A stretch of 64,000 nucleotides of DNA from Methylotuvimicrobium alcaliphilum 20Z. GTDB lineage: Bacteria > Pseudomonadota > Gammaproteobacteria > Methylococcales > Methylomonadaceae. The stretch's first letter is position 1, and each line of letters opens with the position of its first letter. Made by a program: the position numbers and the translations under genes. The stretch is taken from the NCBI RefSeq assembly GCF_000968535.2, contig NC_016112.1:310001-374000 (forward strand). Reading direction: 5' to 3'. Below are positions 41,810 through 56,881 of the stretch, piece by piece. The notes beneath the pieces were generated by a model. It did no database searches and was not told the DNA's origin. It was given only the letters and a program-made list of their open reading frames with translations.

Positions 41810-42025
41810 TTAACCAATTTTTGAGTATAAAGGGGTATTTTCGATGGAGAAGCCTTTACCGATAGCGTCCATGGACATTATCGGTAAAGGCTCCCTGCCT
41901 TGGTGCTTGGCTTTGCGGCGATATTGTGTTTTGTCGCGGAATATTTGGGCTTTGTTAAACTGATGTGCGTGCTTGGCAACCAAGTTGTTTTGCGCGTTGG
42001 GTGCCGGTTTTTTAGGCTTTTTCAT
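41810..42025 (-). CDS. Small basic protein, candidate ArfA-like ribosome-rescue factor
   Basis: The 71-residue protein is basic: MKKPKKPAPNAQNNLVAKHA, HQFNKAQIFRDKTQYRRKAK, HQGREPLPIMSMDAIGKGFS. The FRDK-x-Y-RRKxKHxxRE part recalls the FRQR..K-x-YMRKGKHxxR region of ArfA, which recruits RF2 to stalled ribosomes. It is also like uncharacterised small proteins (DUF7230 type) of gamma-proteobacteria. Codons around IMSMDAIGKGF form a 14-bp-arm hairpin (41851-41892), the hallmark of arfA genes, whose mRNA is cut by RNase III so that ArfA is made from nonstop mRNA under tmRNA control. The identity is a hypothesis. Confidence 0.5.
   Translation of the reverse strand: MKKPKKPAPNAQNNLVAKHAHQFNKAQIFRDKTQYRRKAKHQGREPLPIMSMDAIGKGFSIENTPLYSKIG
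41851..41892 (-). promoter_or_regulatory. Hairpin inside the ArfA-like reading frame
   Basis: AGCCTTTACCGATA (41851-41864) and TATCGGTAAAGGCT (41879-41892) are perfect 14-bp inverted arms. The 14-base loop itself contains GTCCATGGAC. It lies in the 3' third of the gene. There is no T run, so it is not a normal terminator of the gene; RNase III cleavage is a possibility. Confidence 0.6.
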
Positions 42026-42101
42026 AAATAAACTCCTGAATAATTTTGGACAACGCCTCTTTACTATTTAAAATAGCGCTTTATTTGAGCATTAAAAGCC
42101 T

Positions 42102-43970
42102 GTGAAATTCAAAAAAATTTTTGATGTCATCGTGATCGGCGGCGGTCATGCCGGAACCGAGGCCGCATTGGCGGCCGCCCGAAGCGGCGCGCAAACCTTG
42201 TTACTTACCCAAAATATCGATACCTTGGGGCAGATGAGCTGCAATCCGGCGATCGGAGGCATAGGTAAAGGGCATCTCGTCAAGGAAATCGATGCGCTCG
42301 GCGGCGTCATGGCCGAGGCGATCGATCATGCCGGCATTCAGTTTCGTATTTTAAACGCCAGTAAAGGTCCTGCGGTCAGAGCGACTCGCGCGCAAGCCGA
42401 TCGTAGTCTTTATAAGCAATACGTGCGTAGTGCATTGGAAAATCAAGCGAATTTGGCCTTGTTTCAGCAAACGGTTGCCGATTTGATCGTCGAAGGCGGT
42501 CGGGTTGCCGGCGTTAAAACCCAAATGGGGCTCGAGTTTCGCGCGCGCGCCGTAGTCTTGACCGCGGGTACCTTTTTAGCCGGGCGTATTCATATCGGAC
42601 TGGAAAATTATACCGGCGGGCGTGCCGGCGACCCGGCTTCGGTCGAGTTGGCCCAGCGTTTGCGCGAGTTGCCATTCCGAGTGGACCGATTGAAAACCGG
42701 CACGCCGCCGCGCATCGACGGTCGCACGATCGATTACAGTCGATTGGAAAAACAATTCGGCGACGATCCGGTTCCGGTTTTTTCGTTTTTGGGCAAACGC
42801 GAGCAGCACCCGCGTCAAATCCCTTGCTTTATCACGCGAACCAATAGCAGAACGCATGACATCATTCGGTCCGGTCTGGACCGTTCGCCGATGTACACCG
42901 GTGTGATCGAAGGCATCGGGCCGCGCTATTGTCCCTCTATCGAAGATAAGATCGTACGTTTCGCCGATCGCGATTCGCATCAGATTTTCATCGAGCCGGA
43001 AGGCTTGAACACGAACGAGATTTATCCGAACGGTATTTCAACCAGCTTGCCGTTCGATGTGCAATACGAATTCGTAAGATCGATGCTCGGTTTCGAAAAC
43101 GCCGAAATCATTCGTCCGGGCTATGCGATCGAATACGACTTTTTCGACCCTCGGGATCTTAAGTCGTCATTGGAAACCAAGCATATGCCGGGTTTGTTTT
43201 TTGCCGGGCAAATCAACGGCACGACCGGCTATGAAGAAGCTGCCGCGCAGGGCTTGATCGCAGGGCTCAATGCTGCGCGCTCGACTCGCGATCAGGAAAG
43301 TTGGTGTCCGGCTCGCGACGAGGCATACATCGGCGTGATGATCGATGATTTGATCACGCGCGGTACGCAAGAGCCTTATCGGATGTTTACGAGCCGTGCC
43401 GAATACCGGCTGTTGCTGCGCGAAGATAACGCCGATCTACGCTTGACCGAAATCGGCCGCGAGTTAGGCTTGGTCGGCGACGAGCGTTGGCGCACTTTCG
43501 AACATAAGCGTGAACAAATCGGTGCTTTGCAAACGGAACTGTCGAAAAAATGGCTTCGGGCCGAAACGGCAGAAGCCAAACAAGCCGAAGCGTTTTGGGG
43601 CAAGCCGTTGCAGCGCGAAGTCAACTTGATGGATTTGCTGCGCCGCCCCGAAGTGGATATCGAGCGGCTGTTGACCTTTATCGCGCGGGATGAAATTCCG
43701 GGACAGGTGTCCGAGCAAGTCGCGATACAGGCCAAATATTCGGGGTACATCGACAGGCAACAGACTGAAATCGACAAGACCAAGCGTTACGATCATTTAC
43801 GTTTGCCGGAAACGATCGATTACCGGAACGTCTCGGGGCTTTCAAATGAAGTTTGTGAAAAACTCAGAAAACAACAGCCGGAAACGCTGGGACAAGCTTC
43901 GCGAATTCCCGGCGTGACGCCGGCGGCGATATCCTTGTTGCTGGTCCATTTAAAGAAGAAAAGCGCCTGA
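42102..43970 (+). CDS. mnmG: tRNA uridine-5-carboxymethylaminomethyl modification enzyme MnmG (GidA)
   Basis: The 622-residue protein has the FAD-binding [20 protein letters not shown] at its start and the GidA signatures [20 protein letters not shown] and [17 protein letters not shown]. With MnmE it makes the cmnm5 group on wobble U34 of several tRNAs. GTG start at 42102. Its stop overlaps the rsmG ATG (TGATG). The gene heads the conserved mnmG-rsmG-parAB-atp block of gamma-proteobacteria. Confidence 0.96.
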   Translation: MKFKKIFDVIVIGGGHAGTEAALAAARSGAQTLLLTQNIDTLGQMSCNPAIGGIGKGHLVKEIDALGGVMAEAIDHAGIQFRILNASKGPAVRATRAQADRSLYKQYVRSALENQANLALFQQTVADLIVEGGRVAGVKTQMGLEFRARAVVLTAGTFLAGRIHIGLENYTGGRAGDPASVELAQRLRELPFRVDRLKTGTPPRIDGRTIDYSRLEKQFGDDPVPVFSFLGKREQHPRQIPCFITRTNSRTHDIIRSGLDRSPMYTGVIEGIGPRYCPSIEDKIVRFADRDSHQIFIEPEGLNTNEIYPNGISTSLPFDVQYEFVRSMLGFENAEIIRPGYAIEYDFFDPRDLKSSLETKHMPGLFFAGQINGTTGYEEAAAQGLIAGLNAARSTRDQESWCPARDEAYIGVMIDDLITRGTQEPYRMFTSRAEYRLLLREDNADLRLTEIGRELGLVGDERWRTFEHKREQIGALQTELSKKWLRAETAEAKQAEAFWGKPLQREVNLMDLLRRPEVDIERLLTFIARDEIPGQVSEQVAIQAKYSGYIDRQQTEIDKTKRYDHLRLPETIDYRNVSGLSNEVCEKLRKQQPETLGQASRIPGVTPAAISLLLVHLKKKSA

Positions 43971-44599
43971 TGGATACTTGCCGGAAACGACTTCAGGCCG
44001 GTCTCGATGAATTAAACTTAACGCTTAGCGACGAACAGACCGACCGCTTGTTGAGGTTCATCGGACTGATCGATAAATGGAATAAAGCATTCAATTTAAC
44101 CTCGATCCGTGACCAGGAAGCGATGGTAAGTCTGCATCTGCTCGATAGTCTTGCGGTTTTACCTTATGTTACCGGGCAAAGGGTCATCGATATCGGGACC
44201 GGCGCCGGATTGCCGGGTATTCCTTTGGCCGTTTGCCGGCCGGACAAAACTTTCACGTTATTGGATAGCAATAGCAAAAAAACCCGTTTCGTGCAGCAGG
44301 CCGTTTTAGAGTTGAAATTGGCCAATGTTCAGGTTTGTCATGGCCGAGTTGAGGGTTTTACGTCTGAACATTTGTTCGATACGGTCATTACGCGAGCGTT
44401 TACTAATTTGCCCGACATGCTGAAAATGACCGGGCATTTGATCGCGCCGGGCGGCGTGTTATTGGCGATGAAAGGTCAGTATCCCGAGCAGGAGTTGCTG
44501 CAAATCGGAGGTGACGCGACAGTGATACCGATACGGGTTCCGGGAATAGAAGCGCAGCGATGCCTGATTCAAATTAACAAGCCTACGCAGCGGGAGTGA
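43970..44599 (+). CDS. rsmG: 16S rRNA (guanine-N7) methyltransferase RsmG (GidB)
   Basis: The 209-residue protein has the SAM-binding motif VIDIGTGAGLPGIPLAVCRP and the RsmG-type FNLTSIRDQEAMVSLHLLDS. It methylates G527 of 16S rRNA; loss gives low-level streptomycin resistance in many bacteria. Overlaps mnmG by one base and ends four bases before parA. Confidence 0.95.
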   Translation: MDTCRKRLQAGLDELNLTLSDEQTDRLLRFIGLIDKWNKAFNLTSIRDQEAMVSLHLLDSLAVLPYVTGQRVIDIGTGAGLPGIPLAVCRPDKTFTLLDSNSKKTRFVQQAVLELKLANVQVCHGRVEGFTSEHLFDTVITRAFTNLPDMLKMTGHLIAPGGVLLAMKGQYPEQELLQIGGDATVIPIRVPGIEAQRCLIQINKPTQRE

Positions 44600-44603
44600 A
44601 CGA

Positions 44604-45371
44604 GTGGGAAAGGTGATAGCAGTTACCAATCAAAAAGGCGGGGTCGGTAAAACGACGACCAGTGTTAATCTGTCCGCGGCTTTGGCGGGCGCAAAACGAA
44701 AAGTGTTGTTAGTGGATCTCGATCCGCAAGGTAATGCGGCGATGGGTTGCGGCGTCGATAAAGACGCGGTGCAATATTCCAGTTACGATTTATTATTAGA
44801 AGATGTGCCGGCAGCCGAGACTGTTGTAAAGCAAGAGTCGTGCGGCTTTTCGATCATTCCGGCCAATTCCGACTTGACGGCAGCCGAAGTCAATATGCTG
44901 CAGATCGATCGAAAGGAGCGGCGTCTGGCCGAAGCCTTGCAGGCGATTAAGGATCAGTACGACTATATACTGATCGATTGCCCTCCTACCTTGAATATGT
45001 TGACATTAAATGCCATGGTCGCAGCCGATAGCGTGCTGATACCGATGCAGTGCGAATACTATGCGCTAGAAGGTTTATCGGCGCTGATGTCGACATTGAG
45101 AAACATCCAAGGTTCGGTGAATCCCGGCTTGCATCTCGAAGGTATTTTAAGAACGATGTTCGATAATAGAAGTCGCTTGACCAAAGACGTATCCGATCAG
45201 TTGACTGAATATTTCGGCGATAAAGTGTTTCGCACCACGATTCCGCGTAATATTCGCTTGGCCGAGGCGCCGAGTCATGGTTTGCCGGTGATTCAATACG
45301 ATAAGTCGTCGCGCGGTGCCTTGGCTTATATTGCATTGGCCGGTGAAATGATTAGAAAAGAGAAGAAATAA
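44604..45371 (+). CDS. parA: Chromosome partitioning ATPase ParA (Soj)
   Basis: The 255-residue protein begins with the deviant Walker A of ParA ATPases (KGGVGKTTTSVNLSAALA) and has DLDPQGNAAMGCG and YILIDCPPTLNMLTLNAM. It binds DNA in its ATP form and moves ParB-parS complexes. GTG start. It directly follows rsmG and precedes parB, the usual chromosomal order. Confidence 0.95.
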   Translation: MGKVIAVTNQKGGVGKTTTSVNLSAALAGAKRKVLLVDLDPQGNAAMGCGVDKDAVQYSSYDLLLEDVPAAETVVKQESCGFSIIPANSDLTAAEVNMLQIDRKERRLAEALQAIKDQYDYILIDCPPTLNMLTLNAMVAADSVLIPMQCEYYALEGLSALMSTLRNIQGSVNPGLHLEGILRTMFDNRSRLTKDVSDQLTEYFGDKVFRTTIPRNIRLAEAPSHGLPVIQYDKSSRGALAYIALAGEMIRKEKK

Positions 45372-45378
45372 GATAATT

Positions 45379-46251
45379 ATGGCGGTACAAAAACGAGGTT
45401 TGGGTCGGGGGCTGGATGCATTACTGGGCGATGCGCCACCTGCAACAGAGAAAAAAAACGAACTGCAAAAACTGCCGATCGAATGGTTGCAGCGTGGAAA
45501 GTTTCAACCAAGAAAGGATATCGATCCGGAAAGGATCAAAGAGCTAGCCGATTCGATCAAGGCACAAGGTATCATTCAGCCGATTGTGTTGCGTAAAATC
45601 GGCGATGAACGATATGAAATCGTTGCTGGGGAAAGGCGTTGGCGCGCTGCGCAGCTTGCCGGGTTGCAAGAAGTGCCGGTGGTTGTGCGCGATATCGACG
45701 ATAAGGGTGCGATGGCGATCGCATTGATTGAAAATATTCAGCGCGAAGATTTGAATCCGCTTGAAGAGGCCGACGCATTGAGAAGGCTTCTTGAAGAGTT
45801 TGAGTTGACGCATCAGCAAATCGCCGATGCGATCGGTAAATCCCGCGCGACGGTGACCAACTTATTGCGATTGATGGAGTTGCAGCCGGAAGTCAAGCAG
45901 TTGCTGGTCGATAAGCAAATCGAGATGGGGCATGCCCGGGCTTTGTTGCCGTTGGGGCGCGATCTGCAAATTCAGGCCGCGCAGAAAATCGCTAAGCAAA
46001 GTCTTTCGGTCAGGGCGGTGGAAAAACTGATCAGGGATTTGCAGACCGAGCCGCTAAAAAACGAACCGGCGGAAGTCGACCGCGATACCCTTCGATTGCA
46101 GGAGGAGCTAACGTCGAAACTCGGCGCGAAAGTCTCGATCAATCATAAACAAAACGGTTCCGGCAAACTGGTGCTGGCTTATTCGAGTTTGGAGCAATTG
46201 GACGGCATCATCGAGCAGCTCAGTTATTCGGAAAATAGGATTACCGATTGA
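45379..46251 (+). CDS. parB: Chromosome partitioning protein ParB (Spo0J)
   Basis: The 290-residue protein has the N-terminal ParB/Srx domain (EWLQRGKFQPRKDIDPERIK, VAGERRWRAAQLAGLQEVPV, IALIENIQREDLNPLEEA), a helix-turn-helix (ELTHQQIADAIGKSRATVTN) and a C-terminal dimer domain. It binds parS sites and CTP. No canonical parS was noticed in the window, though both are usually within some tens of kb of the origin. Confidence 0.95.
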   Translation: MAVQKRGLGRGLDALLGDAPPATEKKNELQKLPIEWLQRGKFQPRKDIDPERIKELADSIKAQGIIQPIVLRKIGDERYEIVAGERRWRAAQLAGLQEVPVVVRDIDDKGAMAIALIENIQREDLNPLEEADALRRLLEEFELTHQQIADAIGKSRATVTNLLRLMELQPEVKQLLVDKQIEMGHARALLPLGRDLQIQAAQKIAKQSLSVRAVEKLIRDLQTEPLKNEPAEVDRDTLRLQEELTSKLGAKVSINHKQNGSGKLVLAYSSLEQLDGIIEQLSYSENRITD

Positions 46252-46366
46252 TTTCGTTTGTCCGGGATATGAGTGAAACCGGAAAATCAAGCTGATTGAG
46301 TGGCTGATTTTTATATGAATCGTTGCAAAGAAGGAAATGCTCTGTTCCTTTTTCGTCCTTGATTAA

Positions 46367-46774
46367 ATGAAGCCTCATCGCTATAATCCACAAGTTGTTG
46401 TATCCGGAGTCGGTGTGGCGGACGAAAAGATTTCTACAGTCGGAAAAATCTTGATTTTACAAGCGTTCGTTATTATCGCGATATCTTCCGGATTTGCAGT
46501 TTTTTCGGGGCTGCAGAGTGCTAAGTCGCCGTTTCTAGGCGCATTAGCAGCATTTATACCGAATCTATACTTTGCTTTGCGCATCTTTAGAGCGAGCGGG
46601 CAAGGCGCCAAAAAAATCGTGAATTCGTTTTATGCCGGCGAATCGGGAAAGCTCATATTGACAGCTGTGCTGTTTTTTTTGATTTTTCAAATTCCGAATA
46701 TCAATATTTTAACGCTGCTATTGGGGTATATAGCAGTATTGTCCGTATTTTGGTTTGCGCTAATTATGCGCTGA
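46367..46774 (+). CDS. atpI: ATP synthase protein I
   Basis: The 135-residue membrane protein has four hydrophobic segments (ILILQAFVIIAISSGFAVFS, LGALAAFIPNLYFALRIF, LILTAVLFFLIFQI, LTLLLGYIAVLSVFWFALIM) and the AtpI position directly upstream of atpB. AtpI assists assembly of the c ring and Mg uptake, and is not essential in other bacteria. First gene of the atp operon. Confidence 0.88.
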   Translation: MKPHRYNPQVVVSGVGVADEKISTVGKILILQAFVIIAISSGFAVFSGLQSAKSPFLGALAAFIPNLYFALRIFRASGQGAKKIVNSFYAGESGKLILTAVLFFLIFQIPNINILTLLLGYIAVLSVFWFALIMR

Positions 46775-47908
<1,134 letters not shown>

Positions 47909-47950
47909 TAGATCCGGTTTTTTAACTAACAGCAACAAGAGGAACGCATC

Positions 47951-48424
47951 GTGAGTATCAATGCTACTCTGATTGGTCAAATGATTACATTCGCACTTCT
48001 GGTATGGTTTACCATGAAGTTCGTTTGGCCCCCACTGTATCAATCCCTGGAAGAGCGGAAGAAGAGAATAGCCGACGGATTGGCGGCGGCCGAAAAAGGC
48101 CAGGAAGAAATGGAATTGGCCGAGAAAAGGGCCGTCAATGTCCTCAAAGAAGCCAAAGAGCAGTCTTCAGATATCGTCAATCTGGCGCAAAAACGGGCCA
48201 ATGAAATTGTCGAGGAGTCGAAAGACGCCGCTAAGAAAGAAGGCGAACGCTTACTTGTCGCCGCTCAAGCGCAGATCGATCAAGAATTGCAGCAAGTCAA
48301 AGAAAGTTTGCGTAAGGAAGTCTCTTCCTTGGCACTGAATGCGGCAGAACAAATTTTAAGCGCGGAAATCGATCAAGCCAAACACCAAGAAATCTTGAAT
48401 AAAGTTTCCAATCAAATAGGTTAA
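47951..48424 (+). CDS. atpF: ATP synthase F0 subunit b
   Basis: The 157-residue protein has one N-terminal membrane helix ([20 protein letters not shown]) followed by a long charged coiled coil, the stator stalk. GTG start at 47951. Six bases separate it from atpH. Confidence 0.94.
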   Translation: MSINATLIGQMITFALLVWFTMKFVWPPLYQSLEERKKRIADGLAAAEKGQEEMELAEKRAVNVLKEAKEQSSDIVNLAQKRANEIVEESKDAAKKEGERLLVAAQAQIDQELQQVKESLRKEVSSLALNAAEQILSAEIDQAKHQEILNKVSNQIG

Positions 48425-48429
48425 GCACC

Positions 48430-48963
48430 ATGAGCGAACTGGCAACATTGGCGCGCCCTTATGCGGAGGCGGCTTTCAAACGAGCGAAGGAAATCGGCGC
48501 GACAGCACAATGGTCCGATAATTTGGCGTTTTTGTCTGCGGTCTTGAGCGACTCTAATATTGCGCTGGCAGCCGATAATCCGAAAATCGCTAAAGAAAGT
48601 TTTTTAAACTTGATGTTGGACATCTGCGGCGAACATCTCGATCAGGAAGGTAAAAACTTTCTAAAACTGCTCATCCAAAATAATCGGCTGAAATTGGCCG
48701 CGCAAATTGCAAAAATTTACGAGCAATTCAGAGCGGACGATGAAGGATACTCCGAAGTTCAGGTCATATCCGCTTACCCTTTGACGGAAGACGAGCAAGG
48801 CAACTTAGTATCCAGATTGGAGCGTTGGCTGAATAAGCAAGTTCGTTTGGATATCTGGAACGACCGGTCGCTGATCGGTGGTGTACTAATCCGTGCCGGA
48901 GATAAGGTGATCGACGGAACCGTCAAAGGCCAGCTTCTTCACATGCAGAAAGCTCTACAGTGA
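48430..48963 (+). CDS. atpH: ATP synthase F1 subunit delta
   Basis: The 177-residue protein has the delta/OSCP pattern (LARPYAEAAFKRAKEIGATA at the start, and the C-terminal LIGGVLIRAGDKVIDGTVKG). It links the b stalk to the alpha/beta crown. Between atpF and atpA as usual. Confidence 0.94.
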   Translation: MSELATLARPYAEAAFKRAKEIGATAQWSDNLAFLSAVLSDSNIALAADNPKIAKESFLNLMLDICGEHLDQEGKNFLKLLIQNNRLKLAAQIAKIYEQFRADDEGYSEVQVISAYPLTEDEQGNLVSRLERWLNKQVRLDIWNDRSLIGGVLIRAGDKVIDGTVKGQLLHMQKALQ

Positions 48964-48979
48964 GTGAGAGAAAAAGAAC

Positions 48980-50521
<1,542 letters not shown>

Positions 50522-50533
50522 AAGGGTCGTCAA

Positions 50534-51400
50534 ATGGCTGTCGGTAAAGAAATACGCACCAAGATCGGAAGTATTAAAAATACTCAAAAGATCACGCGAG
50601 CGATGGAAATGGTCGCCGCGAGTAAAATGCGTAAAACGCAAAATAGAATGCAGGCAACGCGGCCTTACTCAAAAAAAATGGGTCAGATCATCAAACATCT
50701 GGCTCATGCCAATGCCGAGTACAAACATCCTTATTTGATTCCGCGAGAAGTCAAAAGGGTTGGTGTGATCGTCGTCAGTTCGGATCGCGGCTTATGCGGC
50801 GGTTTGAATTCTAATCTATTCCGTAAAACCCTAGTGCAGTTACGCCAATGGGAAAAAGACGGCGTCGATGTCGATATTTGCACAATCGGAACCAAGGCGG
50901 CCGGGTTTTTCGGTAACTTACAAAAAATCAATATGGTTGGGCAAGTCGGCAAGCTTGGCGACACGCCGCATCTAAACGATATCATCGGTATCATAAAAAT
51001 CATGCTCGACGCTTATGAAGAAGGCCGGGTCGATGAGTTATATGTGATCAGTAATGAGTTTGTTAACACGATGACGCAACGGCCGAATGTCGAAAAACTA
51101 CTGCCGGTCATTGCCGATGAGATCGAGGACGAATTGAAAGGGCATTGGGATTATATTTACGAACCCGATGCGAAGGAAGTTCTGGATAATCTGCTGATTC
51201 GCTATATCGAATCGATCGTGTATCAGGGACTGGTCGAGAACAATGCTTGCGAACAGGCCGCCCGGATGGTTGCGATGAAAAGCGCTTCGGATAATGCCGG
51301 CAAGCTTATCGGTGAACTGCAACTGGTTTACAACAAAGCCCGACAAGCCGCGATTACACAGGAAATTTCCGAAATCGTTGCCGGCGCCGCTGCTGTGTAA
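50534..51400 (+). CDS. atpG: ATP synthase F1 subunit gamma
   Basis: The 288-residue protein has the N-terminal coiled coil ([39 protein letters not shown]) and the C-terminal [20 protein letters not shown] typical of gamma, the rotor shaft. Confidence 0.96.
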   Translation: MAVGKEIRTKIGSIKNTQKITRAMEMVAASKMRKTQNRMQATRPYSKKMGQIIKHLAHANAEYKHPYLIPREVKRVGVIVVSSDRGLCGGLNSNLFRKTLVQLRQWEKDGVDVDICTIGTKAAGFFGNLQKINMVGQVGKLGDTPHLNDIIGIIKIMLDAYEEGRVDELYVISNEFVNTMTQRPNVEKLLPVIADEIEDELKGHWDYIYEPDAKEVLDNLLIRYIESIVYQGLVENNACEQAARMVAMKSASDNAGKLIGELQLVYNKARQAAITQEISEIVAGAAAV

Positions 51401-52828
<1,428 letters not shown>

Positions 52829-52849
52829 CCGGACGATGGGAACCGAGAA

Positions 52850-53272
52850 ATGACAATGACCGTACATGTAGACATCGTCAGCGCGGAGCAAGAAATTTAT
52901 TCCGGCTTGGCCGAAATGGTTTTTGCGCCCGCCGAACTAGGCGAAGTCGGTATCTCGCCGCGCCATGCGCCGATGATTACCAAACTCAAACCCGGTGAAG
53001 TCAGGGTCAAGGTCAGCGACAGCGAAAGCTATCCATTCTTTGTTTCTGGCGGCATTTTGGAAGTCCAGCCGCATTTGGTGACGATATTGGCCGATAGCGC
53101 GATTCGAGCGAAAGACATCGATGAAGCAGCAGCACTAGAAGCCAAATCCCGAGCCGAGGAAGCATTATCCGATAAAACTAGCAAGATCGATTATGCGACC
53201 GCTCAGGCACAATTGATGGAAGCGGTCATGCAATTGAGGACTTTGGACAGACTCAGAAAACGCGGCGGATAA
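52850..53272 (+). CDS. atpC: ATP synthase F1 subunit epsilon
   Basis: The 140-residue protein has the beta-sandwich ([39 protein letters not shown]) and a C-terminal two-helix part. It inhibits ATP hydrolysis in many bacteria. Start ATG at 52850; a second ATG six bases on is possible. Followed by a terminator. Confidence 0.95.
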   Translation: MTMTVHVDIVSAEQEIYSGLAEMVFAPAELGEVGISPRHAPMITKLKPGEVRVKVSDSESYPFFVSGGILEVQPHLVTILADSAIRAKDIDEAAALEAKSRAEEALSDKTSKIDYATAQAQLMEAVMQLRTLDRLRKRGG

Positions 53273-53293
53273 CACCGTGGCTTAAGCCATATA

Positions 53294-53331
53294 AAAGCCC
53301 GATAACGATAAAGCGTTGTCGGGCTTTTTTT
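53294..53331 (+). terminator. Terminator of the atp operon
   Basis: AAAGCCCGATAACG, ATAAAG loop, CGTTGTCGGGCTTTTTTT: a long stem with a T run, 22 bases after atpC and before glmU. Confidence 0.9.
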
Positions 53332-53350
53332 GTTTAAAGGAAATGAAAAA

Positions 53351-54721
53351 ATGACATTAACGACTATAATTTTAGCAGCAGGCAAAGGGACGCGCATGCG
53401 TTCCGAAATGCCGAAGATTTTACATCAAGTGGCTGGAAGACCTTTGCTGGAGCATGTCTACGATACCAGTAAACAATTGGCCGATAATCGGGTAAATATT
53501 GTTTACGGACACGGCGCGGAGCAAGTTCGAAATCGTTTAAGTCACCTCGATGCTCAGTGGATAGAGCAAATTCAGCAATTAGGCACGGGACATGCCGTGC
53601 AGCAAGCCATCGATTATGTCGATGATGACGATACCGTACTGATATTATATGGAGATGTGCCTTTATTGAAGTTGTCGACGATCGAAACGTTGATTGCCGA
53701 TGCAGGTAGTAATGCCTTGGCATTATTAACGGTCGTGTTATCCAACCCCACGGGTTATGGCCGCATCGTGCGGGGCAGCGACAATAGAGTTTTGAAAATC
53801 GTCGAAGAAAAAGACGCATCTCCCGAAGAAAAAGCGATACAAGAAGGCAATACCGGTATCATGGCATTGAACGGCGAACAATTGAAAAAATGGTTAAGTC
53901 GCTTGCAGAATAATAATGCACAAAACGAGTATTATCTAACCGACATCATCGAAATGGCTGTCAATGATGGAATTGGCATCGTAACTTCCCAGGCCGAGAC
54001 CGAGGACGAGGTGTTGGGCGTCAACAATCGAATGCAATTGGCACATCTGGAGCGTGTTTATCAAATGGAGCAGGCGAATAGCTTAATGGAGCGCGGAGTT
54101 ACATTGAGAGATCCTGCGCGTTTCGACATCAGGGGAAGCATCGAGCATTTGGGTTCCGATATCGAAATCGACGTCAATGTCATTCTCGAAGGCAGCATTA
54201 ACATAGGCAGCAATGTAACGATCGGCGCAAATACGCTTATAAAAAACTCGATCATTCACGATAATGTCGAAATATTGCCGAATTGCGTGATCGAAAATGC
54301 CGAAGTCGGTAAAGCTAGCCGCATCGGACCTTTTGCACGGCTAAGACCCGACGCCAAATTAGCCGATAATGTTCATGTCGGCAATTTCGTCGAAATCAAA
54401 AAGTCCACAGTCGCGGTCGGTAGTAAAATCAACCATTTGAGTTATATTGGCGATAGCGTCATCGGTAGCGGCGTCAATGTCGGTGCCGGCACGATCACCT
54501 GTAACTACGACGGTGTCAATAAGTTCAAGACCGTGATCGAAGATGGTGCGTTTATCGGCTCGAATTCGCAATTGGTTGCGCCGGTTACAATCGGTAAGAA
54601 TGCGACGATAGGCGCTGGATCGACGATTACGAAAGACACCCCCCCTGAAAAATTGACCTTGGCGCGGGCCAAACAAACCACTATCCCAACCTGGCAAAGG
54701 CCGGTAAAAAAGGAGAAATAG
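53351..54721 (+). CDS. glmU: Bifunctional GlcN-1-P acetyltransferase / GlcNAc-1-P uridylyltransferase
   Basis: The 456-residue enzyme makes UDP-GlcNAc. The N-terminal uridylyltransferase has [19 protein letters not shown] and [15 protein letters not shown]; the C-terminal half is a left-handed beta-helix of hexapeptide repeats ([38 protein letters not shown]). ATG at 53351 with AAAGGA upstream is chosen over a start in the terminator. One base before glmS. Confidence 0.96.
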   Translation: MTLTTIILAAGKGTRMRSEMPKILHQVAGRPLLEHVYDTSKQLADNRVNIVYGHGAEQVRNRLSHLDAQWIEQIQQLGTGHAVQQAIDYVDDDDTVLILYGDVPLLKLSTIETLIADAGSNALALLTVVLSNPTGYGRIVRGSDNRVLKIVEEKDASPEEKAIQEGNTGIMALNGEQLKKWLSRLQNNNAQNEYYLTDIIEMAVNDGIGIVTSQAETEDEVLGVNNRMQLAHLERVYQMEQANSLMERGVTLRDPARFDIRGSIEHLGSDIEIDVNVILEGSINIGSNVTIGANTLIKNSIIHDNVEILPNCVIENAEVGKASRIGPFARLRPDAKLADNVHVGNFVEIKKSTVAVGSKINHLSYIGDSVIGSGVNVGAGTITCNYDGVNKFKTVIEDGAFIGSNSQLVAPVTIGKNATIGAGSTITKDTPPEKLTLARAKQTTIPTWQRPVKKEK

Positions 54722-54722
54722 T

Positions 54723-56552
54723 ATGTGCGGAATCGTCGGCGCAATTGCGCAACGTAACGTAGTGCCGATATTGATCGAAGGCCTCAAGCGCCTTGAATAT
54801 CGCGGTTACGATTCGGCCGGATTGGCCATTGTCGAAGATGGTCAGCTTTATCGCAAGCGCGAGGTCGGCAAGGTTAGAGGCTTAGAAGCCTTGATTGCTC
54901 AGGATGCGATACAAGGTAATATCGGTATCGCTCATACGCGGTGGGCGACGCATGGCAAACCGAGTACCGCGAATGCTCATCCTCATGTATGCCGCGACAA
55001 GGTTGCAGTCGTGCATAACGGCATCATCGAAAATCATGAGCAATTGAGGAATAATCAGAAAGCAGTCGGTTATGAATTTACCTCCGAAACCGATACCGAA
55101 GTGATCGTCAACGAAATATATGGCGCACTGGAAAACACTGATAATCTGCTCGGCGCGGTCAAGGAATCGATCAAAAAGCTCGAAGGCGCTTATGCGTTAG
55201 GCGTCGTTGCAAAGGATCACCCGAATACCTTGATCGCTTGTAGAAAAGGTAGTCCGCTCGTGATTGGAGTCGGCATCGGCGAATATTTTATCGCCTCCGA
55301 TGTCGCCGCGTTGCTGCCGGTTACGCAACGTTTTATGTTTCTCGAAGACGGCGATGTTGCCGAAATTACGATCGATAAAGTCGTCATTTACGACAAGGAC
55401 GACAACCTAGTCGACCGGTCGATCAAAGAAAGCCAGCTCAAGGCCGATTCGGTCGAAAAAGGCCTCTATCGCCATTACATGCTCAAGGAAATCTACGACC
55501 AACCTTGGGCGATTTCCGAGGCGCTCGAAGGACGCTTTATCGATAATCGCCTTCAAGAAAGCGCGTTCGGCCATAATGCCGGCGAGGTATTCGATCAGAT
55601 CGAATCGATACAGATACTTGCTTGCGGGACGAGCTATCATGCCGGTTTGGTTGCCCGCTATTGGTTCGAGAAATTAGCCAAAGTGCCTTGTAATATCGAA
55701 GTAGCCAGCGAATATCGCTACCGTAAACCGATCGTCCCCCCCGGCACCTTGGTTGTGACGATTTCGCAATCCGGCGAAACCGCCGATACTTTGGCCGCAT
55801 TGCAAGAAGCCAAAAAGCTCGGTGCAAAATATTCCCTCGCGATCTGTAATGTTCCGGAAAGCTCGCTAGTCAGAGAATCCGACTTAGTGATGATGACTCG
55901 TGCAGGCCCTGAAATCGGCGTCGCATCGACGAAAGCCTTCACGACGCAATTGGCGACCTTGTTGCTTTTAGTCATTGCGATAGGGAGGCGCTTCGGACTG
56001 ACGAAAGAGTTGGAAAACAAAATATCTTCGGAGCTTTTCAGTTTGCCCGGAAAAATCGAAGCGGTTCTGCAATTGGACGACAAGATCAAACAATTGTCCG
56101 AGCAGTTCGCCGAAAAACAGCATGCTTTATTTTTAGGTCGCGGGACTCATTATCCGATCGCGATGGAAGGTGCATTGAAGCTTAAGGAGATTTCCTATAT
56201 TCACGCCGAAGCTTATCCTGCGGGCGAATTGAAACATGGGCCGTTGGCCCTGATCGATGCCGAAATGCCGGTCATCACTGTCGCGCCGAACAATAGCCTG
56301 CTTGAAAAACTCAAATCGAACATACAGGAAGTCAGCGCCCGAGGCGGTCAATTGATCGTGTTTATGGACGAAACATTGGCGGCCGAAAACGATGTCAACG
56401 TTCAAATTATTAAAATGCCGCCGGTTGAAAACGAAATATCGCCGATTATCTATACCATTCCGTTGCAATTGCTGTCCTATCATGTCGCGGTCCTAAAAGG
56501 GACCGATGTCGATCAGCCGAGAAATCTGGCTAAGTCGGTAACGGTCGAATAA
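54723..56552 (+). CDS. glmS: Glutamine-fructose-6-phosphate aminotransferase
   Basis: The 609-residue enzyme makes glucosamine-6-phosphate, the substrate of the hexosamine pathway to peptidoglycan and LPS. It starts [16 protein letters not shown] with the catalytic Cys2 (Cys1 after Met removal) of the Ntn glutaminase; the isomerase half has two SIS domains ([40 protein letters not shown]). Coupled with glmU in an operon. Confidence 0.96.
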   Translation: MCGIVGAIAQRNVVPILIEGLKRLEYRGYDSAGLAIVEDGQLYRKREVGKVRGLEALIAQDAIQGNIGIAHTRWATHGKPSTANAHPHVCRDKVAVVHNGIIENHEQLRNNQKAVGYEFTSETDTEVIVNEIYGALENTDNLLGAVKESIKKLEGAYALGVVAKDHPNTLIACRKGSPLVIGVGIGEYFIASDVAALLPVTQRFMFLEDGDVAEITIDKVVIYDKDDNLVDRSIKESQLKADSVEKGLYRHYMLKEIYDQPWAISEALEGRFIDNRLQESAFGHNAGEVFDQIESIQILACGTSYHAGLVARYWFEKLAKVPCNIEVASEYRYRKPIVPPGTLVVTISQSGETADTLAALQEAKKLGAKYSLAICNVPESSLVRESDLVMMTRAGPEIGVASTKAFTTQLATLLLLVIAIGRRFGLTKELENKISSELFSLPGKIEAVLQLDDKIKQLSEQFAEKQHALFLGRGTHYPIAMEGALKLKEISYIHAEAYPAGELKHGPLALIDAEMPVITVAPNNSLLEKLKSNIQEVSARGGQLIVFMDETLAAENDVNVQIIKMPPVENEISPIIYTIPLQLLSYHVAVLKGTDVDQPRNLAKSVTVE

Positions 56553-56881
56553 ATAGCGGAGAATGAGCACGAATGGCTTGCGCTTGACAATAAAGTCGTA
56601 ATTTTTTAGAAAGCATGGATGCACCTGTATGAGCTATGCAAAGCTCGTAAAGGGTTTTGCCGTCTACTCCCTTTTGATCGAAAAACCATCTAATAACATA
56701 CTCATCGTAGCTGAAAATTCGGCCTCGGGGTGCCCGTCAAAGGACGCTGTAAACAATTATCCAAGACAATTAACCATGGCTGGGCTATGGAGTTTAGGTG
56801 CTGGGTAAGCCCTTCCGTGGTGGCTTGACGGCGGCTTTCCCTGCCGCCGACATCATCGCTAAGCATGCTCTACGCCCTAAC
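56553..56881. mobile_element. Intergenic with mosaic miniature element relic (about 56703-56870)
   Basis: Contains GTAGCTGAAAATTCGGCCTC (type 1 end), part of a type 2 unit (AGTTTAGGTGCTGGG) with its left half deleted, and GGCGGCTTTCCCTGCCGCCG from type 3. It appears to be a recombined mosaic. No gene; the promoter of the next gene follows. Confidence 0.55.

Noticed and set aside
41666-42101. Replication origin upstream of mnmG
   Set aside because: No cluster of TTATCCACA-type DnaA boxes or AT-rich unwinding region was seen.
44604-46251. parS sites near parAB
   Set aside because: No TGTTTCACGTGAAACA-like palindrome was noticed by eye; cannot be excluded without a scan.
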